Source: Sycon ciliatum
Lineage: Eukaryota; Porifera; Calcarea; Leucosolenida; Sycettidae
Assembly (NCBI RefSeq): GCF_964019385.1
Contig: NC_088645.1
Span: 34,191,963 to 34,255,962, forward strand
Direction: 5' to 3'
DNA length: 64,000 nt
Made by a program: the position numbers and the translations under genes. Position 1 is the stretch's first letter. Each line of letters begins with the position of its first letter. The notes under the pieces are model-generated. The model saw nothing but the letters and a program-made list of their open reading frames with translations. It made no database searches and was not told the DNA's origin. Positions 22,843 through 34,358 of this stretch are shown piece after piece.

Positions 22843-23656
22843 CTTTTAAAGAGAGCATGTCTGAGAAAACCAGAACATATGTGCAAGTCGATCTCTCAGA
22901 TTTCGCTCAAATTTTGCAGGTAGGTTTGCTTTGGGGTGTAGATCGACATTCCAAAGCCCGCACAAAATCTTTTGAAGGGAACCATGAAATTGGCATACCC
23001 CTCAATATTGCCCCAATATTGGCACGATTTATGGGTCTACAAACGAGCCACGGCACAGCGTACAAGAACAAGCTACGAACAAAACTCCATCAAGCCATCA
23101 TTACCTCACCTTAGAAGAGTTCTTGGGGCAGTACCACTTAGCCACGCCAGCATCCCAGAAGACGAGGGAAATCATCCCTTGACGCCACAAATGATCGTCT
23201 TGAAAATAGCCAAATTACAAGCGCTGATAAAACAGCGAGCTACATCCTCAATTAGCAAACACTATACACCGGCAGATAGTAGAACACCTCTTCTAGCACT
23301 GAGGACATGTCCTCCATCATCCTTTTGGGGTTCTCTTGAAATAAACAATTTTGAATTTTTCCACTCGACCATTCTGAAATACGTCCAAACTCATACTTGC
23401 GCAGGAAAGCTCGCCCCTCCGCGACGTCTAGTCAGCAATTTCTACTCCAACACCACTCCCAACGCTGCAGAACAAAGTGTATTGTTGACTCTGACAAGGA
23501 AAAGCAGCGGTGATCACTTGTCACTCCAAACGACAAGCTTCTCCTTGCGCCACCAACATTTTTCGTTGCAACAGTTGATGCAAAAGTGACTGAATTTTTG
23601 CGTGTAGTTTTTGGATTTTACTGAAAGAGGAATGAAGAAATCACGTGCCTCGTGAC
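22843..23656 (+). mobile_element. Large fold-back element, left 814-bp arm
   Basis: Pairs base for base with 24307-25120 (inverted, no net indels; positions sum to 47963). The ends read CTTTTAAAGAGAGCATGTC / GACATGCTCTCTTTAAAAG, so TTAA flanks AGAGAGCATG on both sides. A 205-codon frame (22972-23589) is open and nearly identical in both arms; its product has no domain I recognise. The whole element, 22843-25120, sits inside a W repeat. Confidence 0.85.
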
Positions 23657-24306
23657 ACAAGAATGCCAGGTCTCGTAGATCACGGTTCAGCAGTTGTTCC
23701 GAGTCACCTATGTCCTTGATCAAGCGCTCCTGCACTTACATGGTCACCCGTTGATCTAGATCGGATCAAGTGCATCTTGATGTCCAGCTCAAGAGCACGC
23801 ATGTCGTGTTGTAGGCCTTCCAGCTGGGACTTTCCCTCTACATGCAGCACAGAGACGGGCGGCGAGTAGGGTCAAATCACGTTGTTCATGACGTAAGAAA
23901 TCTGCCATGTGGCCGCGCCACATACTTCATGCAACCAGTGTTGGCCGCGCGCTGGTCAACTCCAAACGACCTTGATGGCATGGACCACGCTCATTCCTTG
24001 CTGTTGCAGATCTACGTGGATCATCAGCATGTAAACCAGCCGTAGTTCCTGCTGAACCATGTTCGGGATGAGCGAGGTTAGTGTGAAAAAATGCATCCCT
24101 GTTCTTACTGCAAGAGGAAATATCTCCAAGGATTCTTGCCAATGCAATACTGCTAGCGTTATAACGATAGTTTCTGCATGGTCTGAGCAGAGCATGCAAG
24201 AAATATAATGCATCTTACCTCCTCCCTCATGGTCCGTTTCGAATAGCGCCTCAGGAACGATCGTGATCGTGTGCATTGTGTCGTGTACCAGAAAGCATTA
24301 TTCTAC
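23657..24306. other. Spacer of the large fold-back element
   Basis: About 650 bp between the inverted arms. No recognised gene; only short frames on both strands. Confidence 0.5.
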
Positions 24307-25120
24307 GTCACGATCCACGTGATTTCTTCATTCCTCTTGCAGTAAAATCCAAAAACTACACGCAAATATTCAGTCACTTTTGCCTCAACAGTTGCAACGA
24401 AAAATGTTGGTGGCGCAAGGAGAAGCTTGTCGTTTGGAGTGACAAGTGATCACCGCTGCTTTTCCTTGTCAGAGTCAACAATACACTTTGTTCTGCAGCG
24501 TTGGGAGTGGTGTTGGAGTAGAAATTGCTGACTAGACGTCGCGGAGGGGCGAGCTTTCCTGCGCAGGTATGAGTATGGACGTATTTCAGAATGGTCGAGT
24601 GGAAAAATTCAAAATTGTTTATTTCAAGAAAACCCCAAAAGGATGATGGGGGACATGTCCTCAGTGCTAGAAGAGGTGTTCTACTATCTGCCGGTGTATA
24701 GTGTTTGCTAATTGAGGACGTAGCTCGCTGTTTTATCAGCGCTTGTAATTTGGCTATTTTCAAGACGATCATTTGTGGCGTCAAGGGATGATTTCCCTCG
24801 TCTTCTGGGATGCTGGCGTGGCTAAGTGGTGCTGCCCCAAGAACTCTTCTAAGGTGAGGTAATGATGGCTTGATGGAGTTTTGTTCGTAGCTTGTTCTTG
24901 TACGCTGTGCCGTGGCTCGTTTGTAGACCCATAAATCGTGCCAATATTGGGCCAATATTGAGGGGTATGCCAATTTCATGGTTCCCTTTAAAAGATTTTG
25001 TGCCGGCTTTGGAATGTCGATCTACACCCCAAAGCAAACCTACCTGCAAAATTTGAGCGAAATCTGAGAGATCGACTTGCACATATGTTCTGGTTTTCTC
25101 AGACATGCTCTCTTTAAAAG
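24307..25120 (-). mobile_element. Large fold-back element, right 814-bp arm
   Basis: Inverted copy of 22843-23656. Comparing the two 200-codon translations shows only about seven differences, so the arms are recent or kept alike by gene conversion. Confidence 0.85.
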
Positions 25121-25440
25121 TAGGCTGAGGAAGACTGTGTCCGAAGAGCACCACATACATATAGTGCTCCAGACCAAACCATCACAGGGATACAATCTTG
25201 CAGAGACGCTCCGAACACCAGATAGCAGCGTGAGTCAATGTTGCTCATCGGGGTGCCGAATACACGCTGAGGACCGTTGGCCATCCACAACGTCATTGCC
25301 TCCAAACCATTCAATTCGCAAACTTGAGCTGCGCACAACAATGTGAAGAATAGGTTGGTGGGCCTTCGGCGATACTTGGGGGTCTGTGTCTTTCTCCCTA
25401 CGTGGCAGCTCACCCTTTTCTTCACATCTGATGACCTGAC
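25121..25440 (+). repeat. Dispersed repeat W, right part
   Basis: GTAGGCTGAGGAAGACTGTG, GCGTGAGTCAATGTTGCTC, CATTGCCTCCAAACCATTC and TTCGGCGATACTTGGG follow on from 22645-22842. Confidence 0.7.
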
Positions 25441-25566
25441 CCCAAGGAAAGGATCGATCAAAGTATACCATACTTTTCACCTGTTCACCATTATAGATGT
25501 TTTTTTCAACCCGGCAAATATTTAGATTCTGATAAAAACGATTCAAAGCCTCTCAATTATTTTGTA

Positions 25567-26240
25567 GCTCCTGCTCTTGTAGCAGTTGAGCACTCTTGCG
25601 TGGGGTAGTGCCTTTGCTGTTTGCGTTGTGCAGAGCTCACTGACTTGTCAGTTTGAGCACTCTGGCAAGGTACGTTCGGGCCTGATTGGAAATTTTTATT
25701 TCCATTGCTATCAGGTTCGGCCTCATTTCCTCTGTGCTGCGCTGACGAGTCCACAAAGGACGAAACAGTTCTGTCCGCAGATTGAGTATTTCGCTCCTGC
25801 TCTTGTAGCAGTTGAGGACTCTTGCGTGGGGTAGTGCCTTTGCTGTTTGCGTTGTGCAGAGCTCACTGACTTGTCAGTTTGAGCACTCTGGCAAGGTACG
25901 TTCGGGCCTGATTGGAAATTTTTATTTCCATTGCTATCAGGTTCGGCCTCATTTCCTCTGTGCTGCGCTGACGAGTCCACAAAGGACGAAACAGTTCTGT
26001 CCGCAGATTGAGTATTTCGCTCCTGCTCTTGTAGCAGTTGAGCACTCTTGCGTGGGGTAGTGCCTTTGCTGTTTGCGTTGTGCAGAGCTCACTGACTTGT
26101 CAGTTTGAGCACTCTGGCAAGGTACGTTCGGGCTTGATTGGAAATTTTTATTTCCATTGCTATCAGGTTCGGCCTCATTTCCTCTGTGCTGCGCTGACGA
26201 GTCCACAAAGGACGAAACAGTTCTGTCCGCAGATTGAGTA
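25567..26240 (+). repeat. Tandem repeat, three 226-bp units
   Basis: Units start near 25567, 25793 and 26019 (GCTCCTGCTCTTGTAGCAGT) and end in GTCCGCAGATTGAGTA. They are almost identical. Each carries the same 60-80-codon frames on both strands, which reflect the repeat rather than a gene. A lone old copy sits at 4767-4925. Confidence 0.95.
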
Positions 26241-27299
26241 ATACTTGAAGTATAAATATAAGAATATACTTTCACACAAAACAAGCTCGGTGCAGCACTA
26301 ATCACGGCAGGGGAACCCGACCCTCCACCAACGCCAACTCACGAAGCATGTGAACTGGACGGTGACGGGCCGACCGAGCACCCCGGACACACAATACAGC
26401 TGAACGTAGCAGCGCGAAAGACACCCGACAGCGACAGTATCCCACTGTCGATGATTGTACCGTAAAGTCCGGAGCAAACGCCCACCCCAGCGGGTCCATA
26501 CTATTTTCGTCTTTTTCAGGTCAATATAGTTGTAAACAACTGGCATGAAGGTCGAATGCGTACGAGAGCGATTGTCATCATCTTCTTGCAAAGAAATAAC
26601 TTCTGTCGAGATTTCCTTTCATTCGATAAAGGTGTCCTCTTTGTGGTAGTTCGTTCTCCATGTGGTACGAGTAATGCCGTAGAAATTTGTGTAGTGCCAG
26701 GATGTCGCGCTGTCAGGAACAGTAATTGTTCTGATGAAGCGTCAGTCAACGACTTGACTGGTCCCAATATGGCAGTTGCAAGTCGAACAGGGTATGTCAC
26801 AGAAGCTACACCTACAAAGTCGCTGCTAACTTGTTGAAAACTCCGAAGTGCCCAAGAAAAACACTTGCCTTTGGGCGTTGTGTGATCTCTAAATGATGGC
26901 TTGAAACACCGTCAGAAGTGTATTTGGTTCCTTCAATACTCTGTTCTTCGCTACCTTGTTATTCGGAAGAAAACCCGTTCGGATTTGCGAAATAAAACAA
27001 CCATCATTATAAAATCACTACGAGCTAGCTCGTGGCTAGTGCCCAAAGAGGTTTTGAAACCAGGAAAGTGGACATAGTTTACCGTAGCAAAGTGCTCTTC
27101 CCGCTACGGTGTGAGATGCACTTTCGTACAGTAGGGGTGACAGTGCATGGGGTCAGTGTGTACAGGCCAGCAGATCTTGCAAAAATGGGGTGGGCGTTTG
27201 CTCCGGACTTTATAGGGTCAAAAATCGAAGTTTAGAAATCGGCTTTTTTGACTCTTTCAGTGGACGCACAAGGCCCTGAACCTGTGGAATCCAAAATTT
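26241..27299. other. Inverted repeat pair, no gene recognised
   Basis: AAAGTCCGGAGCAAACGCCC at about 26464-26483 is inverted at about 27188-27212 (GGGCGTTTGCTCCGGACTTT). The stretch between has only unconserved short frames. The pair may be the ends of a small DNA element next to the transposase relic downstream. Confidence 0.45.
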
Positions 27300-28690
27300 G
27301 AGGCGAATTGGCACAGTCTGCAGAGTTACAGGCCAGTGAAGTGCGTGGGTATGTACGATGTACGCACTGCAGCGTGACCATGCTAGCTGTCAGAAGAGCA
27401 AAAATGAGTACTCATGCCACGTGGGAAAAATTCAAATACAGTATTCGTTACCATGACTGCACAAAATGGCGACCCAGCGTAAAAACTGGGTTCCCTTGCG
27501 CTTTTTGCATCACAAACAGCAACTATTCTGCACTCGCTGTGCTGAGCTTGAAGATGGGAAACAAAAAAATGGAAAGGTAGATACTACGTTGCCAAAAAGA
27601 AGCAATATTATGGAAAGAAGCCTGAAACAGCTCCCGATCCTAACCCTGTTCCTGTGGAAGCGGAGCCAGAAGATATTGGACGTAGCTCTTCATTTGCAAA
27701 GCTCGTCGGCTGCAAACCCTGGTGGGAGCAGGAGACATCAGACAGCGATGGCGACGTTGGAACGGAGTCTGATACCTCACTGACCTCGAACCCAGACACG
27801 AGTGACAGCAGTGATGACAGTGATTGTTTCGAGGCTGATGAGCCCCATACTGGTGCGGGAAACGTATTTTCGACTTGGAGAAGCTGCAGGAGATTCTGCT
27901 GAAATGTGTTTGCAGTTTGTAAAGTTGGCGGTATCATTTTGGAAAAGGAGAGACAGCAAGGCTTAGGATCACACATGGTCATATCCTGTTCATCAGAATC
28001 ATGTCCTGGTGCTAATGTCAAGTTTTCATCGTCCATAAGAACAAGATTTTTTGACGTCAACCGATGCTCCGTTTTAGCTGCCAGGCCCATTGGCCGAGGA
28101 CACTCTGGTCTCCAGAAATTCTGTGCCATTATGGACCTCCCCAAGCCTGTCAACAAGACGAACTTCCAGAAACACCAACAAGCTGCAATTGAGGCTGCAC
28201 ACACGGTTGGCGAGAAAAGCCGCAACTACGCTGCCCAGCAGCTGTTAGCAGAAAATCCCAAAGCCAGAGGCCATCTACAAGTTGCTGGTGCCTGTTTACC
28301 GAAGACTGGCAGACCAGGCACTTCTGAAACGGTGCTTGCTTGGTGCCACACAAAATGCCAAAGAAGCATTCAATGGTGTCGTGTGGCGCATGTGCCCGAA
28401 GGAAGTCAATGCAGGTCGCTGTGTGGTGGAGCTCGCTGCAAATCTTGCTACATGCACTTTCAATGATGGTGCCATGAGCCTTTGTCAAGTTCTTGAGAGA
28501 AATGTCGTGTTCTGTTGGCCATAACACCATCAAGGCACTGAAGAAGGAGGATACGAACCGCATTGCACATGCCGAAGTGGCCAGTTCAGCATTGCAAAAA
28601 AGCACAAGAAAGAAGAGGAGAAGAAAGAAAAAGGGCTGGGTAGAGCAAAGAACAGAGCAAGAAGGTGTCACATATGAGGCTGGTGGATTT
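27300..28690 (+). pseudogene. Mutator-like (Kolobok-type?) transposase relic
   Basis: Frame 27906-28260 encodes RPIGRGHSGLQKFC-IM, and after a frameshift near 28260 another frame gives LLKRCLLGATQNAKEAFN and W-x-CPKE. These resemble conserved blocks of the Mutator-like transposase family seen in invertebrate genomes (GHSGLxKFC; CLxGxTQNxNE). The upstream part (27654-27900) is acidic and serine-rich. At least one frameshift means no complete protein. A link to the TTAA family T is possible but unproven. Confidence 0.5.
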
Positions 28691-29589
28691 TAGCTTGGTT
28701 TGGTGAGGTTTTGTTGCTGACATTACAGCTTATGCCTGCATTTTTGTCTGTTTTGGACCCCGTTTTTTCACTGTTTTTAGCCTACTGCGAGTGTGTTTTC
28801 TGAAGTTTTCTCTTGGATAAAGTGTCTGGACACCCCCCAAAGTATACATTTTTGGAAAGGTGATGCCCAGGCCTAGGGCACCTGGGTGTTTTCAAGAGCA
28901 ACACTTTAACTGGAACAATCTTTGCCCTCTCTCAAATGTTGCAACACGGTCGCGTATTATATATGTTGTTTATAAGGTGTATTGTGCGTCCTTTGTTCCT
29001 TTGGATGGACTTCTGCTGACCCAGGTGCCCTTCCCCAGACCTAGATGGTTTGGATCCAACAAATTTGGACCCATCAAATAGTCTTTTCCTGGACATTTTT
29101 TTAAGAAAATTTGTAGCCCGTCATATCGACAGAAAGTGTACATTCTGATTTACATTTTCCAAGGATCTTGCAAAGCATGACAATATATTTTCTGCTGTTG
29201 CAATCACTACCCTTTCATCTGTGTGTGGAGAAAATTTGGGGTGATTTGCTTGTGTGGGACCAAAGTAATGCCTCTTCTTGTGCGGTCGGCCCAGATACAG
29301 CCGCGAAAAGAGTACTAGTACCTTTTTTAAATTAATTGAGCGGTGCGCTAACATCGCAACGACCCAACACGGGACGGTAAAACTACGAAACAGAGACCGC
29401 TAGAATGTGAACCCACCGCTCAGAGGGTCGGATTTCAGTTGCCAGCACTGTACAAACACACCTGTGTAATACACAAACAGGTACATGTTCAATGTATAGT
29501 TAAACACTGAAGCATAATATAATAATAATAATATTCGCGGGATCCGCGTCGGCATCGCTTGAATGTTCAGAAACACACAAACTAGCCTT
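28691..29589. other. No gene recognised
   Basis: AT-rich sequence with short frames only. It contains an (AAT)n stretch near 29518-29532. Confidence 0.4.
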
Positions 29590-29879
29590 CGCATCCGCAG
29601 GCCACCACTATGCCTATTAACTTTAGTGGCGAATGCAGACCTCACAAGTGAGTCAGGGGAGAGGAGGTTAGTCTCTCAACCAATCGGGCGTGTAACGGCT
29701 CATAACCCTGTAAACTGCATCCTTGTTATTCTCACTCCGAGCTGTGAGTACCCAGTTGACCGTGGGTGTCGGCGCAGTTCAGCACGCGTAAAAAGTCTCC
29801 CTGCTACCAGCGCGGGTCTTGAACTCGGGACCTCATGATTCGCAGGCAGGCCTGCAAACCAATCGGCCATATATGCTTT
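29590..29879 (-). repeat. tRNA-derived SINE
   Basis: On the minus strand an A-box-like TGGCCGATTGGTTTGCAGG (near 29869) is followed by a B-box GAGTTCAAGACC (near 29820), the split Pol III promoter of tRNA-derived SINEs. A unique body extends to about 29590 (GGCGAATGCAGACC on plus). Confidence 0.6.
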
Positions 29880-30827
29880 GGTCTACTCTCAAGCATAGCA
29901 TAGAAATACATCCGTCTAGCCTTGTTTGTGACCATTGTCCTGCTATCCTAGGCTTTATTCTCTCTTAGGCAATGACTATAGCCTTATACTAAGTTATAGG
30001 TACATGATTGTACAATGTGTAGAATGATGATATACTTTCAAGCACAGCATGCAAATGCATCCATCAAACCTTACTTGTGACCATTGTCAGTGTTATCCTA
30101 GCCTAGGCCTTATTCTTAGGCAATGACTATCTTAATAATACTCTATGATGGTTTTTTTAACTTACCTGAGTATCGTGCTGGTATCCCTGTTGCTACACGC
30201 AGGCTTAGAACGGGGACCCGGGCACTCCAACTCCTCGGTTTGTTTCGCAGAACGTCGCCTAATTCCATGACAGCAACCCATGTTACCTGTTCCTTCTTAG
30301 AAAATGTTTCTTCAACTGTTCAGCACTCCTCATACATGTAGATCAACTGACTGGTTAATATTCCTTCAGGGATTGATATACCGAGCTAGGGCGTGCATGG
30401 CTCCCAGCGACACCATCCAATGATTATGTATGCCATAGTAATGGAATTCATGAACGTTCATGTCATGTGTGTGTGTGGGTCATTGTGTATGCTGGCTGCA
30501 GAGTGTACTGTGTAGATATAAGTGTGCATGTGGGCGCCCAGACCTCGTGCCGCAGTCGTCGTACTACGTCAACTGAGCTTTGTGTGGGCAGTGCACGTAT
30601 TGTGCACTGTGTGTGCGTGCGCTAGGCATGCCAGGCTATTGAACAGGTCTTTTAATATTTATTACATATATTTGGAGCCTCTACCGAAATGACAACAAGA
30701 AGAAACATTCTTCATTTAGAGTACGCATCATTTGATTTTTCTATCACAATAATTTTATTCGGGAAATGTGCGTCGCTCCCTACGTGGGCGTTCCCTCTTT
30801 CCTGCTGACTTGAATTCTCACTGACAC
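29880..30827 (+). repeat. Dispersed repeat X-W, copy 5
   Basis: The start of X is duplicated (29885-29975 and 30037-30127: AGCATAGCATAGAAATACAT / AGCACAGCATGCAAATGCAT). Then come ACAGCAACCCATGTTACCTG, AGAAGAAACATTCTTCATTT and W up to TTGAATTCTCACTGACAC, where the TTAA element at 30828 breaks it. Confidence 0.7.
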
Positions 30828-31178
30828 TTAAGGTGGCAGACTACCCAAAAATTCGCTGAAAAATCGAATTTGCAAATTCATATTGAGTGCTACGTCAGTT
30901 GAAAGAGCATGAATAGCTGCAAATTCTCTGAACATTGTGTCCCTATCTGACCAGCCGTTCAAGAGTTATGGCCGAAAATGTGCCCTTGCAAGGAAAGATT
31001 TTTTTGTTGCATACTGTCATTTGTTGGCAGCACTGTATTTTGAATGTGAGCAGACCGTGCGCAACTTGTCGTATTATGGAAACACGCGAAAGTGTGCAGA
31101 ATTTTGCCCCAAGTCCAAAAAAGTCCAAAAATCACGTTAAAAAACCACGTATTGGGCTGCACGGCGGCGGGCAAAGGA
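30828..31178 (-). mobile_element. Family T element, truncated copy
   Basis: TTAA at 30828-30831, then GGTGGCAGACTACCC (terminus) and CAAAAATTCGCTGAAAAATC. It continues to the hairpin start CTGCACGGCGGCGGGC, where it meets a pogo-like end at 31180. The second half is missing. Confidence 0.75.
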
Positions 31179-31179
31179 C

Positions 31180-31234
31180 ACTTTTCTGATGCCCCTCCGA
31201 GTGTCGTTATACGCGAAGTAATAGTTGACTGTAC
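31180..31234. mobile_element. Pogo/Tigger-like element, single end
   Basis: GACACTTTTCTGATGCCCC, GAGTGTCGTTATACGCGAAG and GTTGACTG-TA match the right end (reverse complement of the left end) of the MITE at 17579-17764. Confidence 0.65.
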
Positions 31235-31427
31235 TCATGCCTGTCATGGAGTCATGACGCTTGTCGGTTTGAGCTCGTCCACCTCGGCTATTGCCTATAC
31301 ATGTACTAGTCTTGGCTAGGTTGCTGCCTGGACGGGAGCGTGCTGGGTGACCATGGTGACCACGTTGACACAGTCAGCGTCTTCTGCCACCGCAGAAGCA
31401 AGCAGCGCATACATGTAAGATTCTTTT

Positions 31428-31486
31428 AGCACACGAAGGGACAAAGCCAGTTGAAAATCTGATGAGGCCTTTCGTACCATTACTCT
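31428..31486. repeat. Left arm of an inverted repeat flanking a LINE
   Basis: TAGCACACGAAGGGAC, AAGCCAGTTGAAAATCTGAT and GAGGCCTTTCGTAC are inverted at 35092-35148. The pair encloses about 3.6 kb containing the LINE at 31641-34358. It may be the TIRs of a DNA element that later received the LINE. Confidence 0.6.
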
Positions 31487-31640
31487 TCAAATCAGTACAT
31501 GGTACTTGGTACTATACTATTCATACATGTCACGTGCCTGTTGTCAGGTCGTTGCTAGCATTTGGCCAATCAGATCAGCACCGTACCAGGGCATTATCAG
31601 ACGATAATGCCCGGGTACGGCGTACCCACGCCCATTAGGA

Positions 31641-34073
31641 ATGACCCCAGGCGTACTACATACGCTGGTGCACTGCCAAATATGCACCAAGCCATGCCTT
31701 TTGGGCAGTGACCTGGCACATAATTGGCAGTACTCCAGCGCACATAGAACACATGGGACCATTCCTAAGGACACCACATGCACTCGCACACACCACACAA
31801 AACGAAACTACTTACGTCCACAACCGATCAGTGTCGTCCACAACCGATCAGCAGGCTCCACAGCCCAAATATCTTCTGCACAAAACACCTGGCTCGACTT
31901 TGCCCACACGGACTGGCAAGCATTTAACAACCACGTGTGGCAACTACCCTTGCTAGATGCCGTCCAAAATGCGCAAACAGTTGATGAGGCCTGGTCATTG
32001 TGGCGCACAGCGCTGGAAGACTCTGTATCGTTGTTTGTTCCCGTTGTCCGGGGAAGCACATTTCCATCGAACAAGCCTTGGTACTCTGCTGTTCACCATC
32101 GTCAGAGGCGGCTTCGGGATCGCCTCTTCGCCAAGGCCAAACGTCTCGGATCTACAGATAGTTGGATAGCGTATAGACTCTCACGTAACTGTCTTACTTC
32201 CTTGCTCCGGAAGGCGAAACGCCATTATCACGAGAGGATGGCGAGAGACATGGCTCAGCATCATGGAACCCGTACATGGTGGCGCAAAGCAAAGATCCTT
32301 TGTAATGTGAATCGCCCGTCTCCGGTTATCCCTGACCTCTACCATGACAACCAAGCCTACCCAGCCACGAGTAATACGGAAAAGACGAATCTCCTAGCCA
32401 AAGTGTTTGCGAGCTACAGCCAGGCGCCACTGCTAACACCTGACCTGCACTCAGCTGGTATTTTAACACCCACGTCCACTGTGAAGTTCTCCATACAACC
32501 ATTCTCTGTACAGTCCGTATTTGACACGCTATCCAGACTTCCCATTCAACGTAAAACCGCTGGACTGCTGAACAATCGCATCCTCCGTGAAACAGCTGAG
32601 GTCACGTCACAGTCTCTTTCCGCCCTTTTCAACCGCTGCTTGCTGTCCAGTACTCAGCCCAGGGAGTGGAAATCTGCCGTTGTTGTACCTGTGTTCAAGG
32701 GAAAAGGTAATCCTTCTCACCCAGTCAATTACCGTCCTATATCGCTGTTAAATGCAGTTGCCAAATTGTATGAGTCTATGATTAGCCGTCAGTTTTACTC
32801 GTTTGTTGAGAGCCATAAAATTATCAGTTCCAGCCAGTTTGGCTTTTGTCGAAAGAGGTCAACAGTTGACCAATTGGTACAGCTTACCTCAATTGTTTCG
32901 CGTGCATTTGACTCTAAGTCTTCTTGTGACCAGCTGTTCCGTGATTTTTCTAAGGCCTTTGACAGAGTTAGTCATCATTTAGTTATTCAATCTGTTTCAG
33001 GTTGGTGTTCTCTTTCTGCCTGTTCTTGGGTGAAGGACTTCATCAGTGATCGTAGTATTTGCGTTCGCATTGGCCAAACTCTTTCTGACCCTTTGCCCAT
33101 CACCGCTGGCGTACCCCAAGGTTCCCATCTCGGCCCGCTTTTTTTTAACCTGTGCATCAACTCCTTTCCTGATGCCCCTGCTTCTAGTACCCTATCCCTT
33201 TTTGCTGATGACTCTAATTTAATTCTTGTTTCTCCAGCAAACACCTCACTTCCTATTCATCATGCATTGCTCCAGACTGACATTGATAAGTGTTGTCAAT
33301 GGTCATCAGCTACTGCCATGACGTTTAACACCAGTAAATGCGTCCACCTACCCTTTCAAAAATATGCATTAGCCCCCGGCCCGTCATCCCCCTTGACAAT
33401 GAACGGTGTGCCTATTCAGAAAGGTGATAGCCACTGTCATCTCGGCGTGACTATCACTCCTTCACTAAATTTTTCTGACCATATAAAATCTATCACCCAT
33501 AAGTTTCGCAGTCGTGTTTTTCTGTTGCGCCATATGGCCCATTTCCTTTCTGCTTCAACCGTGAATTTGCTCTACAAGTGTTACGTACGACCACTGTTAG
33601 AATACGCAGTCCCTGTCTGGTCATTCGCCGTATCCCATTCAGATTCGCTTACGTTAGACCGACTGCAAGCCGTTGCTGCTCGTTCATATCTGCTTTGTAA
33701 GACCCGGCACCCTCCTGAGTGGGAAACCCCGAAGCAGATTCTTAATCGTACTTGTGACTGGTCATCCCTGAAGTGGCGTCGTCAGATTCTGTCCTTGCTG
33801 TATTTTCATCATGTCTTTTACCAGTTTCCGTCTTTGCTAATTCGTTTCAAATTCAATGTATCCCTTAGTTGTCGTCACCCGTCCTCTATAGTTTTACCTC
33901 GTTCTGGCGCCCATTTCCTTAAATCCCCTCTCTTCAGTTTATCTGTGGAATGGAACAAACTTCCAGAACACATCCGCTGCGTTCAGTCCTCTGTCAATTT
34001 TCGCATTGCTCTAAAGGCTCATTACTCTCAGCATAGATATTCTCTGACTGGAATTCCGAACTTTTCCGTTTGA
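31641..34073 (+). CDS. Non-LTR retrotransposon ORF2, reverse transcriptase (5' truncated)
   Basis: An 810-codon open frame encodes a LINE reverse transcriptase. Visible motifs are YRPISLLNAVAKLYE, SSQFGFCRKRSTVDQL, motif A DFSKAFDRVSH (catalytic Asp present), GVPQGSHLGPLFFNL, motif C FADD and the C-terminal SVEWNKLPEHIRC module. The first 90 or so codons do not look like LINE protein; the recognisable region begins near 31880 (NTWLDFAHTDW). The apurinic-type endonuclease that should precede RT is absent, so the copy is 5' truncated. It is still open throughout RT, hence fairly young. It is a different family from the LINE at 39568-59553. Confidence 0.85.
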   Translation: MTPGVLHTLVHCQICTKPCLLGSDLAHNWQYSSAHRTHGTIPKDTTCTRTHHTKRNYLRPQPISVVHNRSAGSTAQISSAQNTWLDFAHTDWQAFNNHVWQLPLLDAVQNAQTVDEAWSLWRTALEDSVSLFVPVVRGSTFPSNKPWYSAVHHRQRRLRDRLFAKAKRLGSTDSWIAYRLSRNCLTSLLRKAKRHYHERMARDMAQHHGTRTWWRKAKILCNVNRPSPVIPDLYHDNQAYPATSNTEKTNLLAKVFASYSQAPLLTPDLHSAGILTPTSTVKFSIQPFSVQSVFDTLSRLPIQRKTAGLLNNRILRETAEVTSQSLSALFNRCLLSSTQPREWKSAVVVPVFKGKGNPSHPVNYRPISLLNAVAKLYESMISRQFYSFVESHKIISSSQFGFCRKRSTVDQLVQLTSIVSRAFDSKSSCDQLFRDFSKAFDRVSHHLVIQSVSGWCSLSACSWVKDFISDRSICVRIGQTLSDPLPITAGVPQGSHLGPLFFNLCINSFPDAPASSTLSLFADDSNLILVSPANTSLPIHHALLQTDIDKCCQWSSATAMTFNTSKCVHLPFQKYALAPGPSSPLTMNGVPIQKGDSHCHLGVTITPSLNFSDHIKSITHKFRSRVFLLRHMAHFLSASTVNLLYKCYVRPLLEYAVPVWSFAVSHSDSLTLDRLQAVAARSYLLCKTRHPPEWETPKQILNRTCDWSSLKWRRQILSLLYFHHVFYQFPSLLIRFKFNVSLSCRHPSSIVLPRSGAHFLKSPLFSLSVEWNKLPEHIRCVQSSVNFRIALKAHYSQHRYSLTGIPNFSV

Positions 34074-34358
34074 GATTTTTTTTTCCTTGAAATTAATCCT
34101 TGCTGGGTTTTTTCATCTAAATGTCCCGCTATTATCTGCAGAGGTGATTTCTTCCCTCGTCGATTTCTTTCCTGCTTTTATACCTCGATATTTAGGTACT
34201 TGTTTCCCTTCTTCCCATGCTTCATCTTCCACTCTCCTCTCCCCATTTCCCCATTTTTCTCGCGATATTTATGTGGGAGACTTCCGTGATAAGCATCCAT
34301 TTGCTTTTGGAGAATCCTTTTAAATAAATACAATACAATACAATACAAAATACAATAC
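34074..34358 (+). mobile_element. LINE 3' UTR and (AATAC)n tail
   Basis: T-rich 3' UTR following the ORF2 stop, ending AAATAAATACAATACAATAC and further AATAC units to about 34358. Confidence 0.7.

Noticed and set aside
25557..26305. Repeated minus-strand proteins of 65-118 codons
   Set aside because: They are copies of the 226-bp tandem unit and have equally open frames on the other strand; no coding signal.
27654..28225. 205-codon minus-strand frame at 27608-28225
   Set aside because: Antisense to the Mutator-like transposase relic, which has recognisable family blocks on the plus strand.
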